A stretch of DNA of 64,000 nucleotides from Nematostella vectensis (GCF_932526225.1 NC_064046.1:4885306-4949305), one strand, 5' to 3'. Shown: positions 23,501-36,745, counted from the first letter of the stretch. Notes: a model not told the origin generated them from the sequence alone. Made by a program: numbers and translations.

Positions 23501-25141
23501 TACAACGTGAGAAAATAGAAAATTTCCGCGTAACATTTTCCAAGTTAGTAAACAATTTAATCTTTTATCTTCCAAAATAAGCTATATTATGTACCAAAAT
23601 CCATACTGCCTCAATGCACAAGGATCATAGTTTCTTGTTGTGGCTCGCGCCTATTCAAGAATGATTTAAAAAAAATACAATTATGTGATGATGACTAAAT
23701 GTCCATTTTTCACCCAAGAAAAAAGTACCTGAAAGTAAACTGCAAAGAAGCCAACAAAGTAAAACCTTATAAGCCTTTATACTTAGCAGATAGAGTGCAC
23801 ATGAGGTGTACTTTGATATCCCTATACGAATAGCTCGAAGGCGACTTGTAATTGTATAAGGTTAAAAAAAATTGAGCAATAAACTGAAATGTCAACATGC
23901 TATTCTCATTTTCACCCTAACGTTGCCCTTAGCGTTGACCTGAGCATTGCCCTGAGGGTTGACCTGAGCGTTGACCTGCTGAAGGTTGCTCTGGGCTTTG
24001 ACCTGCTGAGCGTTGCTCTGAGCGTTGACCTTCTGAGGGTTGCCTTGAGTGTTGTCCTAGCGTGCGCCATTTATTGCCTCGGCAGATAAATGCGATGTCA
24101 AAATCTGGGAAAGAATGACTTCTGGAGTCTAGAGAGGGAGCAAAGGAAAAGCTCAGGTCAACGCCCCTAGGGCAACACTCAGCAGGTCAAAGCTCAGGTC
24201 CACGCTCAGCGCCTTAGGGCAACGCTCACACGAGTGTTGATTGGTTTTTATGTAATTGTTGGTGGCACAAGGGGAGGCACTTATTTTAAGGACAACCCAA
24301 AGGAGCAAAATAACCTACAAGAACCATAATTAAACAGGTTTTAATGATAAAATGTAGTGGCAGTTTATTCAAGAAATTAAGGCATTTGTGAATAGATGTC
24401 CCTTAATACCCTGTAATGATTTTCTCCCTTATTATTAGTCTGAGAGATGCCAAACGTAAAGATGCAATGGACCCTTTGAAAAGCATGACCAAATACCTGG
24501 AGGCCAGGAAGGAGAAGGGCAAGGAGGGCAAAGAAAGACAGGAAAAGCACCATCACAAACACAGCAAAAAGGTTGTGTCATGATCTAGCAGGAAAATTAA
24601 GAATAGTTTGAGGGGGGCAAAGAAAGACAGGAAAAGCACCATATAACTGCCATGTCTTTATTTCAAGTATACTATAATAACTGCATTTTGGGGGGGTGGG
24701 GTGGGGGAGGGTGCCATTTGACAAATATTTTGCACCTTAGGGGGGTAATTCCAAGCAGAGCAGTTTTTGTTAGCTGGAAATTATTAGATCCCAAAACAAG
24801 CCAATGATTTATTTCAAAAGCTATGTCCCACAGGACAAGTCAAGCACAGAAAAATCCAAAAAGAGCCTAGAACAGCTGAGAGCTGAGAGACTAAAGCGTG
24901 AGAGAGCTGAGCGCGCAAGGGGACTGGAGCTACTCTCCTCGTCAAGGGGAGAGTCAAAGAAGGCAGAGCCAGCTATAGAAGATAATCCATACAGGCGAGT
25001 CACCGACCAAGTAGTGTTGCTGCTAGAGTACTTTTTGATTAGAATTTACTGACTTTAACTTGTGTTCTTAGGTACAACTCACAGTTCAATCCAGACTTAG
25101 TTCGCAAGCCAAGAAACCACCCTAGATACAGCCCATATTAG
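20519..25141 (+). CDS. LENG1: Leukocyte receptor cluster member 1 homologue
   Basis: Eight exons: 20519-20541, 20703-20802, 22057-22200, 22954-23068, 23243-23312, 24439-24571, 24834-24994 and 25072-25141. They give 271 residues, close to the usual family length. The start [17 protein letters not shown], the block [30 protein letters not shown] and the ending [10 protein letters not shown] are hallmarks of LENG1. The protein is highly charged and predicted to be coiled-coil rich. The family is linked to spliceosomal material, but its role is unclear. Intron 7 uses a GC donor (ag|gcgagt), because the nearby GT is out of frame. The exon 5 acceptor is cagcag, where only the first AG avoids an immediate stop. 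Exon 6 uses a weak donor (gttgtg). Confidence 0.93.
21014..21789. mobile_element. 776-bp TIR element with 9-bp target duplication in LENG1 intron 2
   Basis: Terminal inverted repeats of about 80 bp (ccctgctagcagaggcctct at the tip) are flanked by attgtttga (21005-21013) and attgtctga (21790-21798). A 9-bp duplication and long TIRs are usual for Mutator-like elements. No transposase is recognised. Confidence 0.75.
21870..22040. mobile_element. Right-truncated MITE in LENG1 intron 2
   Basis: It begins caggggcggatacagggg and shares a long block (tttgctgacgcgacaaatcc) with the complete copy at 41980-42236. The right TIR is missing, and the copy stops about 16 bp before the exon 3 acceptor. Confidence 0.7.
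22188..22490 (+). repeat. Tandem repeat of the LENG1 exon 3 splice donor
   Basis: The exon end and donor (catcgaggatggg|gtaaaacac, 22188-22209) recur downstream as about six decayed copies near 22242, 22299, 22337, 22376, 22415 and 22465. The middle ones form a regular 39-bp array (ggcatcaaggatgggg tagaacacccacatgatagacc). Confidence 0.9.
23926..24235. mobile_element. Foldback element with 12/15-bp repeats in its arms, LENG1 intron 5
   Basis: Variants of gcgttgacctgagc and gttgacctgctgagc are repeated about ten times at 23929-24061. They return as reverse complement at 24152-24232. The outer ends are cgttgcccttag and its complement. Confidence 0.7.
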
Positions 25142-25201
25142 AAAATACATGTTATTTAGCATCTTGAATAGTTGTATATAATGTACACATAGGTGGAAAG
25201 A

Positions 25202-25207
25202 ATTAAA
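25202..25207 (+). terminator. Candidate poly(A) signal of LENG1
   Basis: ATTAAA lies 61 nt after the LENG1 stop. Confidence 0.5.
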
Positions 25208-25630
25208 TACAAAAACTTCATCACAGTAATTTATTTCTTTTTTTAACTATGTATTATATGGTGGTGGTAAAGTATATATGCACAATGGATTATAGAAAAT
25301 GTTGAAATAGTTTTAGCTAAAAAACAATTTCATTCACTAACATTTATATACATGTCTGTATACTGATATCAATATTTCCAGCTCTATACCCATATTTCCC
25401 TTGCTCCAAATTATACCTTTTGATATTGTGTACAATATATAGTGGAAACCTATTTGCAAGGTACACATTTATAGAAAATTAATGGAGCTATCTTTTATCA
25501 TGAATTTTACAATTGTCCTACAAGGTGTCTAAAGTTGGGTTCTACTGTACTGCTCAATAAATATTCACTTGGACTCATTATTACTACACTGGAAGGCTTT
25601 GTGATTGTTTTGGCAGAATAGAAAGAGTTA

Positions 25631-25636
25631 TTTATT
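25631..25636 (-). terminator. Candidate poly(A) signal of USB1
   Basis: AATAAA on the minus strand lies about 32 nt past the USB1 stop. The 0.5-kb region between LENG1 and USB1 otherwise holds only converging 3' UTRs. Confidence 0.6.
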
Positions 25637-25667
25637 AATACCTGATCTAAGTTTATTACTTATGCCA

Positions 25668-28600
25668 CTAGCTGAATGGAAAGTTAAAGAGCTTGTTGCC
25701 AATGCGGCAATGCACTTGGTTTGGAGTAAAAGCCAGACAGTCTGCTGCAGACATCTCCATCACTAAACTATCAAATGCATCCTAGGAGAGACAAAAGGGC
25801 TATAGGAAACATACACTGTATATATCACCACTGTAAAATTATCATGGTTTTGCAGACTCTAAAACCTTTTTTTACATTTCTAAGGCCTTGAAAGGAAAAA
25901 AAAAAGTCTCAAAAAGTCTGATTTTTCTTGGACTCCATGAAGGTGGTGACAAGCTGAGAGAAATCTTCAAAAGGCAAGAGTCCCTTCAATCTCAACATAT
26001 TCTGGTGTATATACATTTCAGACAACAGACAAATAAACTGTAATCACCTGGATCTGTTTGATGTGTTTTTCCATCAAATGTTCGTGAATATCCCCAAGAC
26101 ACCATGCGATGCTCACATGAAATGATGGATCCTAGAAATAATACATCACAACTTGTACACAGAGTTTTATAAATAATTTCAAGTACAAAGAAGAGGTCCC
26201 TTAATGGATAATGTACTCAAACTTTACAAAGCCTGAACAAATCCTTAAGATTTACTGTAATCAATTTATTTGGTTAGCTTGTACAGTACATGATGACTAG
26301 TTTTTCAATAGTATTTGACAAATGATTCTGGACATAAGTAATAGGTACTTTACCTGGTAGAATGTAGGCAGTGCAAACTCTTCTAGTACCTCATCCACAT
26401 TACAAACAAGTGATGACAACTAGAAGATTTAGCAGAAATTGGTAATGATTATTCAGAATAATATTTTCCAATAATTATTCGGAATAATAATAATTATTAA
26501 GTAATCATTGAAACAAGTCTCCAACTATACCTTTTTATGCCCTGATAGAATTTTGAGTCCAATAAATGACCTATAAAAGAAAAAGAAAGAAAGCTCAATC
26601 AAAACAAGTTAAGAGAAAGTTGGTGGGGTGTGTTTGGCTTATGTCTGTGGGGTATGTCTGGCTATAGTGTATGTCTGTGGGGTGTGTCTGGCTGTAGGGT
26701 GTATCTGTGGGGTGTGTCTGGCTATAGGGTGTGTCTGGATAAAGGGTATGTCTGTTGGGTGTATCTGTGGGGTGTGTCTGGCTATAGGGTATGTCTGTGG
26801 GGTGTGTATGGCTATTGGGTATGTCTGTGGGGTGTGTCTGGCTATAGGGTATGTCTATTGGGATTGGGTGAACTGTTGGGTGTGTCTGGCTATAGGGTAT
26901 GTCTGTTGGGTGTGTCTGGCTACTGGGTATGTCTGTGGGGTGTGTCTGGCTATAGGGTATGTCTATTGGGTGTGTCTGGCTATAGGGTATGTCTGTGGGG
27001 TGTGTCTGGGTATGTCTGTTAGGTGTGTCTGGCTATAGGGTATGTCTGTTGGGTGTGTCTGGCTATAGGGTATGTCTGTTGGGTGTGTCTGTGGGGTGTG
27101 TCTGGCTATAGGGTATGTCTGTGGGGTGTGTCTGGCTATAGGGTATGTCTGTTGGGTGTGTCTGGCTATAGGGTATGTCTGTTGGGTGTGTCTGTGGGGT
27201 GTGTCTGGCTATAGGGTATGTCTGTGGGGTGTGTCTGGCTGTAGGGTATGTCTTTTGGGTGTGTCTGGCTATCGGGTATGTCTGTTGGGTGTGTCTGGCT
27301 GGCTGTAGGGTATGTCTGTTGGGTGTGTCTGGCTATAGGGTATGTCTGTTGGGTGTGTCTGGCTGGCTGTAGGGTATGTCTGTTGGGTGTGTCTGGCTAT
27401 CGGGTATGTCTGTTGGGTGTGTCTGTGGGGTGTGTCTGGCTATAAGGTATGTCTGTTGGGTGTGTCTGGCTGTAGGGTATGTCTGTTGGGTGTATCTGGC
27501 TGTAGGGTATGTCTGTTGGGTGTGTCTGGCTGTAGGGTATGTCTGTGGGGTGTGTCTGGCTATAGGGTATGTCTGTTGGGTGTGTCTGGCTATAGGGTAT
27601 GTCTGTGGGGTGTGTCTGGCTGTAGGGTGTGTCTGTTTGGTGTGTCTGGCTATAGGGTATGTCTGTGGGGTGTGTCTGGCTGTAGGGTATGTCTGTTGGG
27701 TGTGTCTGGCCGTAGGGTGTGTCAACACAAGTAGCCCAACGTCTTAAAAGAAATTAATAGTAGAAGATGCCCATGGTGAAGGCTACAGGTGTCAGGTGAT
27801 GTAGGTTGCCTGGTGGTGGATATACCTTGTTTTGTCATCATTTGTGTAAAATTCTGGAGATCCTAAAATACAGTGAAAACTGAAAGGTAATTAAAAGATA
27901 GTTTAAATGGGACACAATGGCTTCAATGGCAACTTCTGTCTGTCTACTGTCTAGACATGTGACACGGCTACACTGGGTTTATCAAGACTTCCACCAGCTG
28001 TTCTTGTCAACAAACACAGACCACATAACAATTAATAATATTTTTTATGAGAATAAAAAAATTGACAGAAGATTTTGTACCTGTGTTTTAAAGCAAATGC
28101 AGATTTTAACTGATCCACAATGCTGTTGATCCAGTAATGACGAATAGGAACAGTGCGAGATAGACTCAAGTGAAGCTCATTGCAGGGGAAGAGATGCATT
28201 TTGGGTACCAGGTCAGACGGCAGTGACATAACGAAAGATTCAATCAGGGATGCAAGGTCACTGGGACCAAACACTGCACATAGAAACAAATATTTAAGAC
28301 AAGTTTTGTATTATGAGTGTACTGACACATAACTTCCCGTAAGTGGTCCTTGGTACAGCTTGTGGGGTGCAGTGTGTTAGTGCATGGCTCATTGTGCAGG
28401 TGGTCCCTAGGTACAGCTTGTGGGGTGCAGTGTGTTAGTGCATGGCTCACTGTGCAGGTGGTCCCTAGGTACAGCTTGTGTGGTGCAGTGTTAGTGCATG
28501 GCTCACTGTGCAGGTGGTCCCTAGGTACAGCTTGTGTGGTGCAGTGTGTTAGTGCATGGCTCATTGTGCAGGTGGTCCCTAGATACAGCTTGTGTGGCGC

Positions 28601-29733
28601 AGTGTGTTAGTGCATGGCTCACTGTGCAGGTGGTCCCTAGGTACAGCTTGTGTGGGGCAGTGTGTTATGCATAGATCAGTATGCAAGTGGTTCATACTGT
28701 CATGTCAAAGCTCACCCTCCAGGAAGGAGGTCTAAGACATACTTGGGATATAGACATGAAGAGCCCAGTTTCCTGGAAAATGCTCAAATGTCCGAACTCT
28801 TCCTTGATGGTCTTCTAAGGACTCCTGGGAGTCTGAAACACACAAACAGAAACAATCATTATAAAATGGTATTTTTCTACTGTTCTCACTGATGTTAGCA
28901 AAAACCAGGGGTGACTTGAAAATGTTAGCCCCGTTATTGTGAGAAATCCCTGTCCTATCCATAGACTCCATACCTGTCAACTCTCCCGCATAAGCCAGGA
29001 GTCTCAAGATTTTGGAGCCCTTCCCCCAATCTCCTGCATTGAGCACAAAATCTCCCACTTTTTAGCGATTTTTATCGCTTCCAAAAAAATATTATAAAGA
29101 AAATTGTCATTTTGCCTATTTTCTATTTTTCTATTTGAAACAGTAATTCCCTTGTGTAGCACAATTTATCTTACACCCTTGTGAGATCTATAAGTGGATT
29201 TGTTAGGGAGAGCTTTCTATGCGGCAAACACCTGCAACCCACCCCTCCCCCCCCAAAAATGAATTTTTTTCAAGCCTTGAGATTTTCGGAGGTTGACAGG
29301 TATGAGACTCTGTGCTCAACTATAAAACATTTTCTTATTCAATCACCAAATTTATAAACGATTTGAGTACCTTTCTTCCTGAACATGTCTAAGATTCCTT
29401 CAGGTATCGGAAGCGGGGTTCTTGAAAATCAACAAACGATGATTACGAACATGTTACTAGTTTTAAGTACTTATTATTTATAACTACGCAAAATGACTAC
29501 TCTTTAGTTACGTACTGTTGTTGTTGCTCTTTCTCAACAGATCCCACTTTCCTCGCCTTTTTGGTTGCTCCGTACGAGGTTTGCTCGTCTATGAAAGTTC
29601 GCTTGTTTCCATGTAAACACTCTCCACTCTTAGACACTTTCTCGAATGGGTCATCTTCGCTACACTCTGAGCCCTCATCTTCATCGTAAGAGCTCATTAA
29701 AAGCGACAGACCGCTGCTTCCTTGGTCTGACAT
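25668..29733 (-). CDS. USB1: U6 snRNA phosphodiesterase 1
   Basis: USB1 is a 3'-5' exonuclease that trims the U6 snRNA tail and leaves a 2',3'-cyclic phosphate. Nine exons in transcript order: 29733-29516, 29420-29371, 28832-28743, 28273-28081, 27879-27826, 26570-26531, 26419-26354, 26131-26048 and 25781-25668. They give 302 residues with consistent phases. Both catalytic H-x-S motifs of the 2H phosphoesterase fold are present: HLSLS in exon 4 and FHVSIAW in exon 8. Family landmarks are PLPIPEGILDMF, VRTFEHFPGNWALHVYIP, YTNDDKTRSFIGL and VHCRIGNKLF. The acidic N-terminus (exon 1) is variable. Exon 1 must end at CA|gtacgt to keep frame. Introns 3 and 5 hold minisatellites and intron 2 a MITE. 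A giant transposon lies 110 bp upstream of the ATG. Confidence 0.95.
26625..27725. repeat. 30-bp minisatellite in USB1 intron 5
   Basis: About 36 copies of a 30-bp unit (gtatgtctgttgggtgtgtc plus tggctatagg). Length variants and partial units occur. Open frames on both strands only translate the repeat. Confidence 0.9.
28330..28665. repeat. 58-bp minisatellite in USB1 intron 3
   Basis: About six copies of a 58-bp unit containing gtggtccctaggtacagctt and gtgttagtgcatggctca. One copy lacks two bases. Confidence 0.9.
28969..29304. mobile_element. 336-bp MITE with 6-bp target duplication, USB1 intron 2
   Basis: The ends are CATACCTGTCAAC and the inverted GTTGACAGGTATG. It is flanked on both sides by agactc (28963-28968 and 29305-29310). 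Confidence 0.8.
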
Positions 29734-29827
29734 TACTTTGAGGTCATTATATTATCATACTGTTTAGCTGCATGCAGAAATAAGGGTGAAAGCCAGAGCA
29801 ACTCACGTACGGATTCGAATAACGCGC

Positions 29828-29839
29828 GCCGCCATCTTG
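29828..29839. promoter_or_regulatory. YY1-like motif at the USB1 promoter and transposon junction
   Basis: GCCGCCATCTTG (29828-29839) is a YY1-type core promoter motif about 100 bp upstream of the USB1 ATG. Its last four bases form part of the duplicated target of the giant element. Confidence 0.5.
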
Positions 29840-29882
29840 ATTTGGTAACTACTTTAAGTACGCATCCTGAAGTGTATCATCA

Positions 29883-32800
29883 GATAGTGTATACCACACC
29901 ATACGTACACACGATACACACCATCCACAGCTATCTACACCATACACAGCCATCCAAACCATACACACCTATCTACACCATACACAGCTATCTACACCAT
30001 ACACAGCCATCCACAGCTATCCACACCATACACAGCTATCCACATCATCCACATCTATCCACACTATACACAACCATACACACCATACACAGCTATCCAC
30101 ACCATACACAGCTATCCACGCCATACACAGCTATCCATGCTATACACAGCTATCCACAGCTATCTACACCACACACAGCTATCTACACCATACACAGCCA
30201 TCCACAGCTATCCACACCATCCACACCATCCACAGCTATCCACACCATCCACAGCTATCCACACCATCCACAGCTATCCACACCATACACAGCTATCCAC
30301 ACCATCCACACCATCCACAGCTATCCATGCTATACACAGCTATCCACATCATCCACATCTATCCACACTATACACAACCATACACACCATACACAGCTAT
30401 CCACACCATACACAGCTATCCACGCCATACACAGCTATCCATGCTATACACAGCTATCCACAGCTATCTACACCATACACAGCCATCCACACCACACACA
30501 GCTATCTACACCATACACAGCCATCCACAGCTATCCACACCATCCACACCATCCACAGCTATCCACGCCATACACAGCTATCCATGCTATACACAGCTAT
30601 CCACAGCTATCTACACCATACACAGCCATCCACACCACACACAGCTATCTACACCATACACAGCCATCCACAGCTATCCACACCATCCACACCATCCACA
30701 GCTATCCACACCATCCACAGCTATCCACACCATCCACAGCTATCCACACCATACACAGCTATCCACACCATCCACACCATCCACAGCTATCCACACCATA
30801 CACAGCTATCCACACCATACACAGCCATCCACAGCTATCCACACCATCCACATCTATCCACACTATACACAACCATACACACCATACACAGCTATCCACA
30901 CCATCCACATCTATCCACACTATACACAACCATACACACCATACACAGCTATCCACACCATACACAGCTATCTACACCATACACAGCTATCCACACCATA
31001 CACAGCTATCCACACCATCCACAGCTATCCACACCATCCACAGCTATCCACACCATCCACAGCTATCCACACCATCCACAGCTATCCACACCATACACAG
31101 CTATCCACTCCATACACAACCATCCACACCATACACAGCTATCCACACCATACACAGCTATCTACACCATACACAGCTATCCACACCATCCACAGCTATC
31201 CACACCATACACAGCTATCCACACCATACACAGCTATCCACACCATACACAGCCATACACACCATACACAGCTATCTACACCATACACAGCCATCCACAG
31301 CTATCCACACCATCCACACCATCCACAGCTATCCACACCATCCACATCTATCCACACTATACACAACCATACACACCATACACAGCTATCCACACCATCC
31401 ACATCTATCCACACTATACACAACCATACACACCATACACAGCTATCCACACCATACACAGCTATCTACACCATACACAGCTATCCACACCATACACAGC
31501 TATCCACACCATCCACAGCTATCCACACCATCCACAGCTATCCACACCATCCACAGCTATCCACACCATCCACAGCTATCCACACCATACACAGCTATCC
31601 ACTCCATACACAACCATCCACACCATACACAGCTATCCACACCATACACAGCTATCTACACCATACACAGCTATCCACACCATCCACAGCTATCCACACC
31701 ATACACAGCTATCCACACCATACACAGCTATCCACACCATACACAGCCATACACACCATACACAGCTATCTACACCATACACAGCCATCCACAGCTATCC
31801 ACACCATCCACACCATCCACAGCTATCCACACCATCCACAGCTATCCACAGCATCCACAGCTATCCACACCATACACAGCCATACACACCATACACAGCT
31901 ATCTACACCATACACAGCCATCCACAGCTATCCACACCATACACAGCTATCTACACCATACACAGCTATCCACACCATACACAGCTATCCACACCATACA
32001 CAGCTATCCACACCATACACAGCTATCCACGCCATACACAACTATCCACACCATACACAGCTATCCACACCATACACAGCTATCCACACCATCCACAGCT
32101 ATCCACACCATACACAGCTATCCACACCATCCACAGCCATCCACAGCTATCCACACCATCCACACCATCCACAGCTATCCACACCATCCACACCATCCAC
32201 AGCTATCCACACCATCAACAGCTATCCACACCATCCACAGCTATCCACACCATACACAGCTATCCACACCATACACAGCTATCTACACCATACACAGCCA
32301 TCCACAGCTATCCACACCATACACAGCTATCCACACCATACACAACCATCCACACCATACACAGCTATCCGCACCATACACAGCTATCTACACCATACAC
32401 AGCTATCCACACCATACACAGCTATCCAGACCATCCACAGCCATACACAGCTATCTACACCATACACAGCTATCCACACCATCCACAGCTATCCACACCA
32501 TCCACAGCTATCCACACCATCCACAGCTATCCACACCATACACAGCTATCCACACCATACACAGCTATCCACACCATACACAGCTATCCACACCATCCAC
32601 AGCTATCCACACCATCCACAGCTATCCACACTATACACGGCCATACACGGCCATACACAGCTATCCACACCATCCACAACCATCCACACCATCCACAGCC
32701 ATCCACAGCTATCCACACCATACACAGCTATCCACACCATCCACATCTATCCACACTATACACAACAATACACACCATACACAGCTATCCACACCATACA

Positions 32801-35800
32801 CAGCTATCTACACCATACACAGCTATCCACACCATACACAGCTATCCACACCATCCACAGCTATCCACACCATACACAGCCATACACAGCTATCCACAGC
32901 TATACACACCATACACAGCTATACACAGCTATCCACGCCATACACAGCTATCCACGCCATACACAGCCATCCACAGCTATCCACACCATCCACAGCTATC
33001 CACGCCATACACAGCTATTCACACCATACACAGCTATTCACACCATCCACAGCTATCCACACCATCCACAACCATCCACACCATACACAGCCATACACAG
33101 CTATACACACCATACACAGCTATACACAGCCATCCACACTATACACAGCTATCCACACCATACACAGCCATCCACAGCTATCCACACCATCCACAGCTAT
33201 CCACGCCATACACAGCCATCCACAGCTATCCACACCATCCACAGCTATCCACGCCATACACAGCTATTCACACCATACACAGCTATTCACACCATCCACA
33301 GCTATCCACACCATCCACAACCATCCACACCATACACAGCCATACACAGCTATCCACAGCTATACACAGCTATCCACACCATCCACAGCTATCCACACCA
33401 TACACAGCCATACACAGCTATCCACACTATACACAGCTATCCACACCATACACACCTATCTACACCATACACAGCTATCTACACCATACACAGCCATCCA
33501 CAGCTATCCACACCATACACAGCTATCCACATCATCCACATCTATCCACACTATACACAACCATACACACCATACACAGCTATCCACACCATACACAGCT
33601 ATCCACGCCATACACAGCTATCCATGCTATACACAGCTATCCACAGCTATCTACACCATACACAGCCATCCACACCATACACAGCTATCTACACCATACA
33701 CAGCCATCCACAGCTATCCACACCATCCACACCATCCACAGCTATCCACACCATCCACAGCTATCCACACCATCCACAGCTATCCACACCATACACAGCT
33801 ATCCACACCATCCACACCATCCACAGCTATCCACACCATACACAGCTATCCACACCATACACAGCCATCCACAGCTATCCACACCATCCACATCTATCCA
33901 CACTATACACAACCATACACACCATACACAGCTATCCACACCATCCACATCTATCCACACTATACACAACCATACACACCATACACAGCTATCCACACCA
34001 TACACAGCTATCTACACCATACACAGCTATCCACACCATACACAGCTATCCACACCATCCACAGCTATCCACACCATCCACAGCTATCCACACCATCCAC
34101 AGCTATCCACACCATCCACAGCTATCCACACCATACACAGCTATCCACTCCATACACAACCATCCACACCATACACAGCTATCCACACCATACACAGCTA
34201 TCTACACCATACACAGCTATCCACACCATCCACAGCTATCCACACCATACACAGCTATCCACACCATACACAGCTATCCACACCATACACAGCCATACAC
34301 ACCATACACAGCTATCTACACCATACACAGCCATCCACAGCTATCCACACCATCCACACCATCCACAGCTATCCACACCATCCACATCTATCCACACTAT
34401 ACACAACCATACACACCATACACAGCTATCCACACCATCCACATCTATCCACACTATACACAACCATACACACCATACACAGCTATCCACACCATACACA
34501 GCTATCTACACCATACACAGCTATCCACACCATACACAGCTATCCACACCATCCACAGCTATCCACACCATCCACAGCTATCCACACCATCCACAGCTAT
34601 CCACACCATCCACAGCTATCCACACCATACACAGCTATCCACTCCATACACAACCATCCACACCATACACAGCTATCCACACCATACACAGCTATCTACA
34701 CCATACACAGCTATCCACACCATCCACAGCTATCCACACCATACACAGCTATCCACACCATACACAGCTATCCACACCATACACAGCCATACACACCATA
34801 CACAGCTATCTACACCATACACAGCCATCCACAGCTATCCACACCATCCACACCATCCACAGCTATCCACACCATCCACAGCTATCCACACCATCCACAG
34901 CTATCCACACCATACACAGCCATACACACCATACACAGCTATCTACACCATACACAGCCATCCACAGCTATCCACACCATACACAGCTATCTACACCATA
35001 CACAGCTATCCACACCATACACAGCTATCCACACCATACACAGCTATCCACACCATACACAGCTATCCACGCCATACACAACTATCCACACCATACACAG
35101 CTATCCACACCATACACAGCTATCCACACCATCCACAGCTATCCACACCATACACAGCTATCCACACCATCCACAGCCATCCACAGCTATCCACACCATC
35201 CACACCATCCACAGCTATCCACACCATCCACACCATCCACAGCTATCCACACCATCAACAGCTATCCACACCATCCACAGCTATCCACACCATACACAGC
35301 TATCCACACCATACACAGCTATCTACACCATACACAGCCATCCACAGCTATCCACACCATACACAGCTATCCACACCATACACAACCATCCACACCATAC
35401 ACAGCTATCCGCACCATACACAGCTATCTACACCATACACAGCTATCCACACCATACACAGCTATCCAGACCATCCACAGCCATACACAGCTATCTACAC
35501 CATACACAGCTATCCACACCATCCACAGCTATCCACACCATCCACAGCTATCCACACCATCCACAGCTATCCACACCATACACAGCTATCCACACCATAC
35601 ACAGCTATCCACACCATACACAGCTATCCACACCATCCACAGCTATCCACACCATCCACAGCTATCCACACTATACACGGCCATACACGGCCATACACAG
35701 CTATCCACACCATCCACAACCATCCACACCATCCACAGCCATCCACAGCTATCCACACCATACACAGCTATCCACACCATCCACATCTATCCACACTATA

Positions 35801-36656
35801 CACAACAATACACACCATACACAGCTATCCACACCATACACAGCTATCTACACCATACACAGCTATCCACACCATACACAGCTATCCACACCATCCACAG
35901 CTATCCACACCATACACAGCCATACACAGCTATCCACAGCTATACACACCATACACAGCTATACACAGCTATCCACGCCATACACAGCTATCCACGCCAT
36001 ACACAGCCATCCACAGCTATCCACACCATCCACAGCTATCCACGCCATACACAGCTATTCACACCATACACAGCTATTCACACCATCCACAGCTATCCAC
36101 ACCATCCACAACCATCCACACCATACACAGCCATACACAGCTATACACACCATACACAGCTATACACAGCCATCCACACTATACACAGCTATCCACACCA
36201 TACACAGCCATCCACAGCTATCCACACCATCCACAGCTATCCACGCCATACACAGCCATCCACAGCTATCCACACCATCCACAGCTATCCACGCCATACA
36301 CAGCTATTCACACCATACACAGCTATTCACACCATCCACAGCTATCCACACCATCCACAACCATCCACACCATACACAGCCATACACAGCTATCCACAGC
36401 TATACACAGCTATCCACACCATCCACAGCTATCCACACCATACACAGCCATACACAGCTATCCACACTATACACAGCTATCCACACCATACACAGCTATC
36501 CACACCATACACAGCTATCCACACCATACACAGCCATGCACACCATACACAGCCATACACACCATCCACAGCTATCCACACCATCCACAGCTATCCACAC
36601 CATACACAACTATCCACGCTATACACAGCTATCCACAGCTATCCACACCATACACA
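29883..36656 (+). repeat. Left arm array of the giant element, 19-bp unit
   Basis: About 350 variants of a 19-bp unit (catacacagctatccacac). Because 19 is not a multiple of 3 and the unit lacks stops, all three forward frames stay open for more than 2000 codons and read the same 19-residue cycle. A long-range direct duplication with about 3040-bp offset covers most of the array; for example 30759-30965 equals 33799-34005 almost exactly. Confidence 0.93.
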
Positions 36657-36682
36657 GAATGACTTGGGAACGAGAGTAAATT

Positions 36683-36694
36683 TGCGCACGCGCA
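36683..36694. promoter_or_regulatory. NRF1-like motif, candidate promoter of the transposon gene
   Basis: TGCGCACGCGCA fits the NRF1 consensus. It lies just inside the left array and 52 bp before a possible first coding exon. Confidence 0.45.
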
Positions 36695-36745
36695 TAGTCC
36701 GATCATCACCACGTGGACAGTCTTGTCGTTAGACTTTCTTGTTGA

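Noticed and set aside
27862-27864. Alternative acceptor for USB1 exon 5 (ttttag before gatctccag)
   Set aside because: It breaks phase with exon 4. The upstream cag at 27880-27882 keeps frame and gives the family's expected spacing before YTNDDKTR.
29842-36732. A 2296-codon open frame, and two others over 2100 codons, in the 6.8-kb array
   Set aside because: All three forward frames encode the same 19-residue cycle because a 19-bp unit without stops is repeated. There are no domains, introns or start context.
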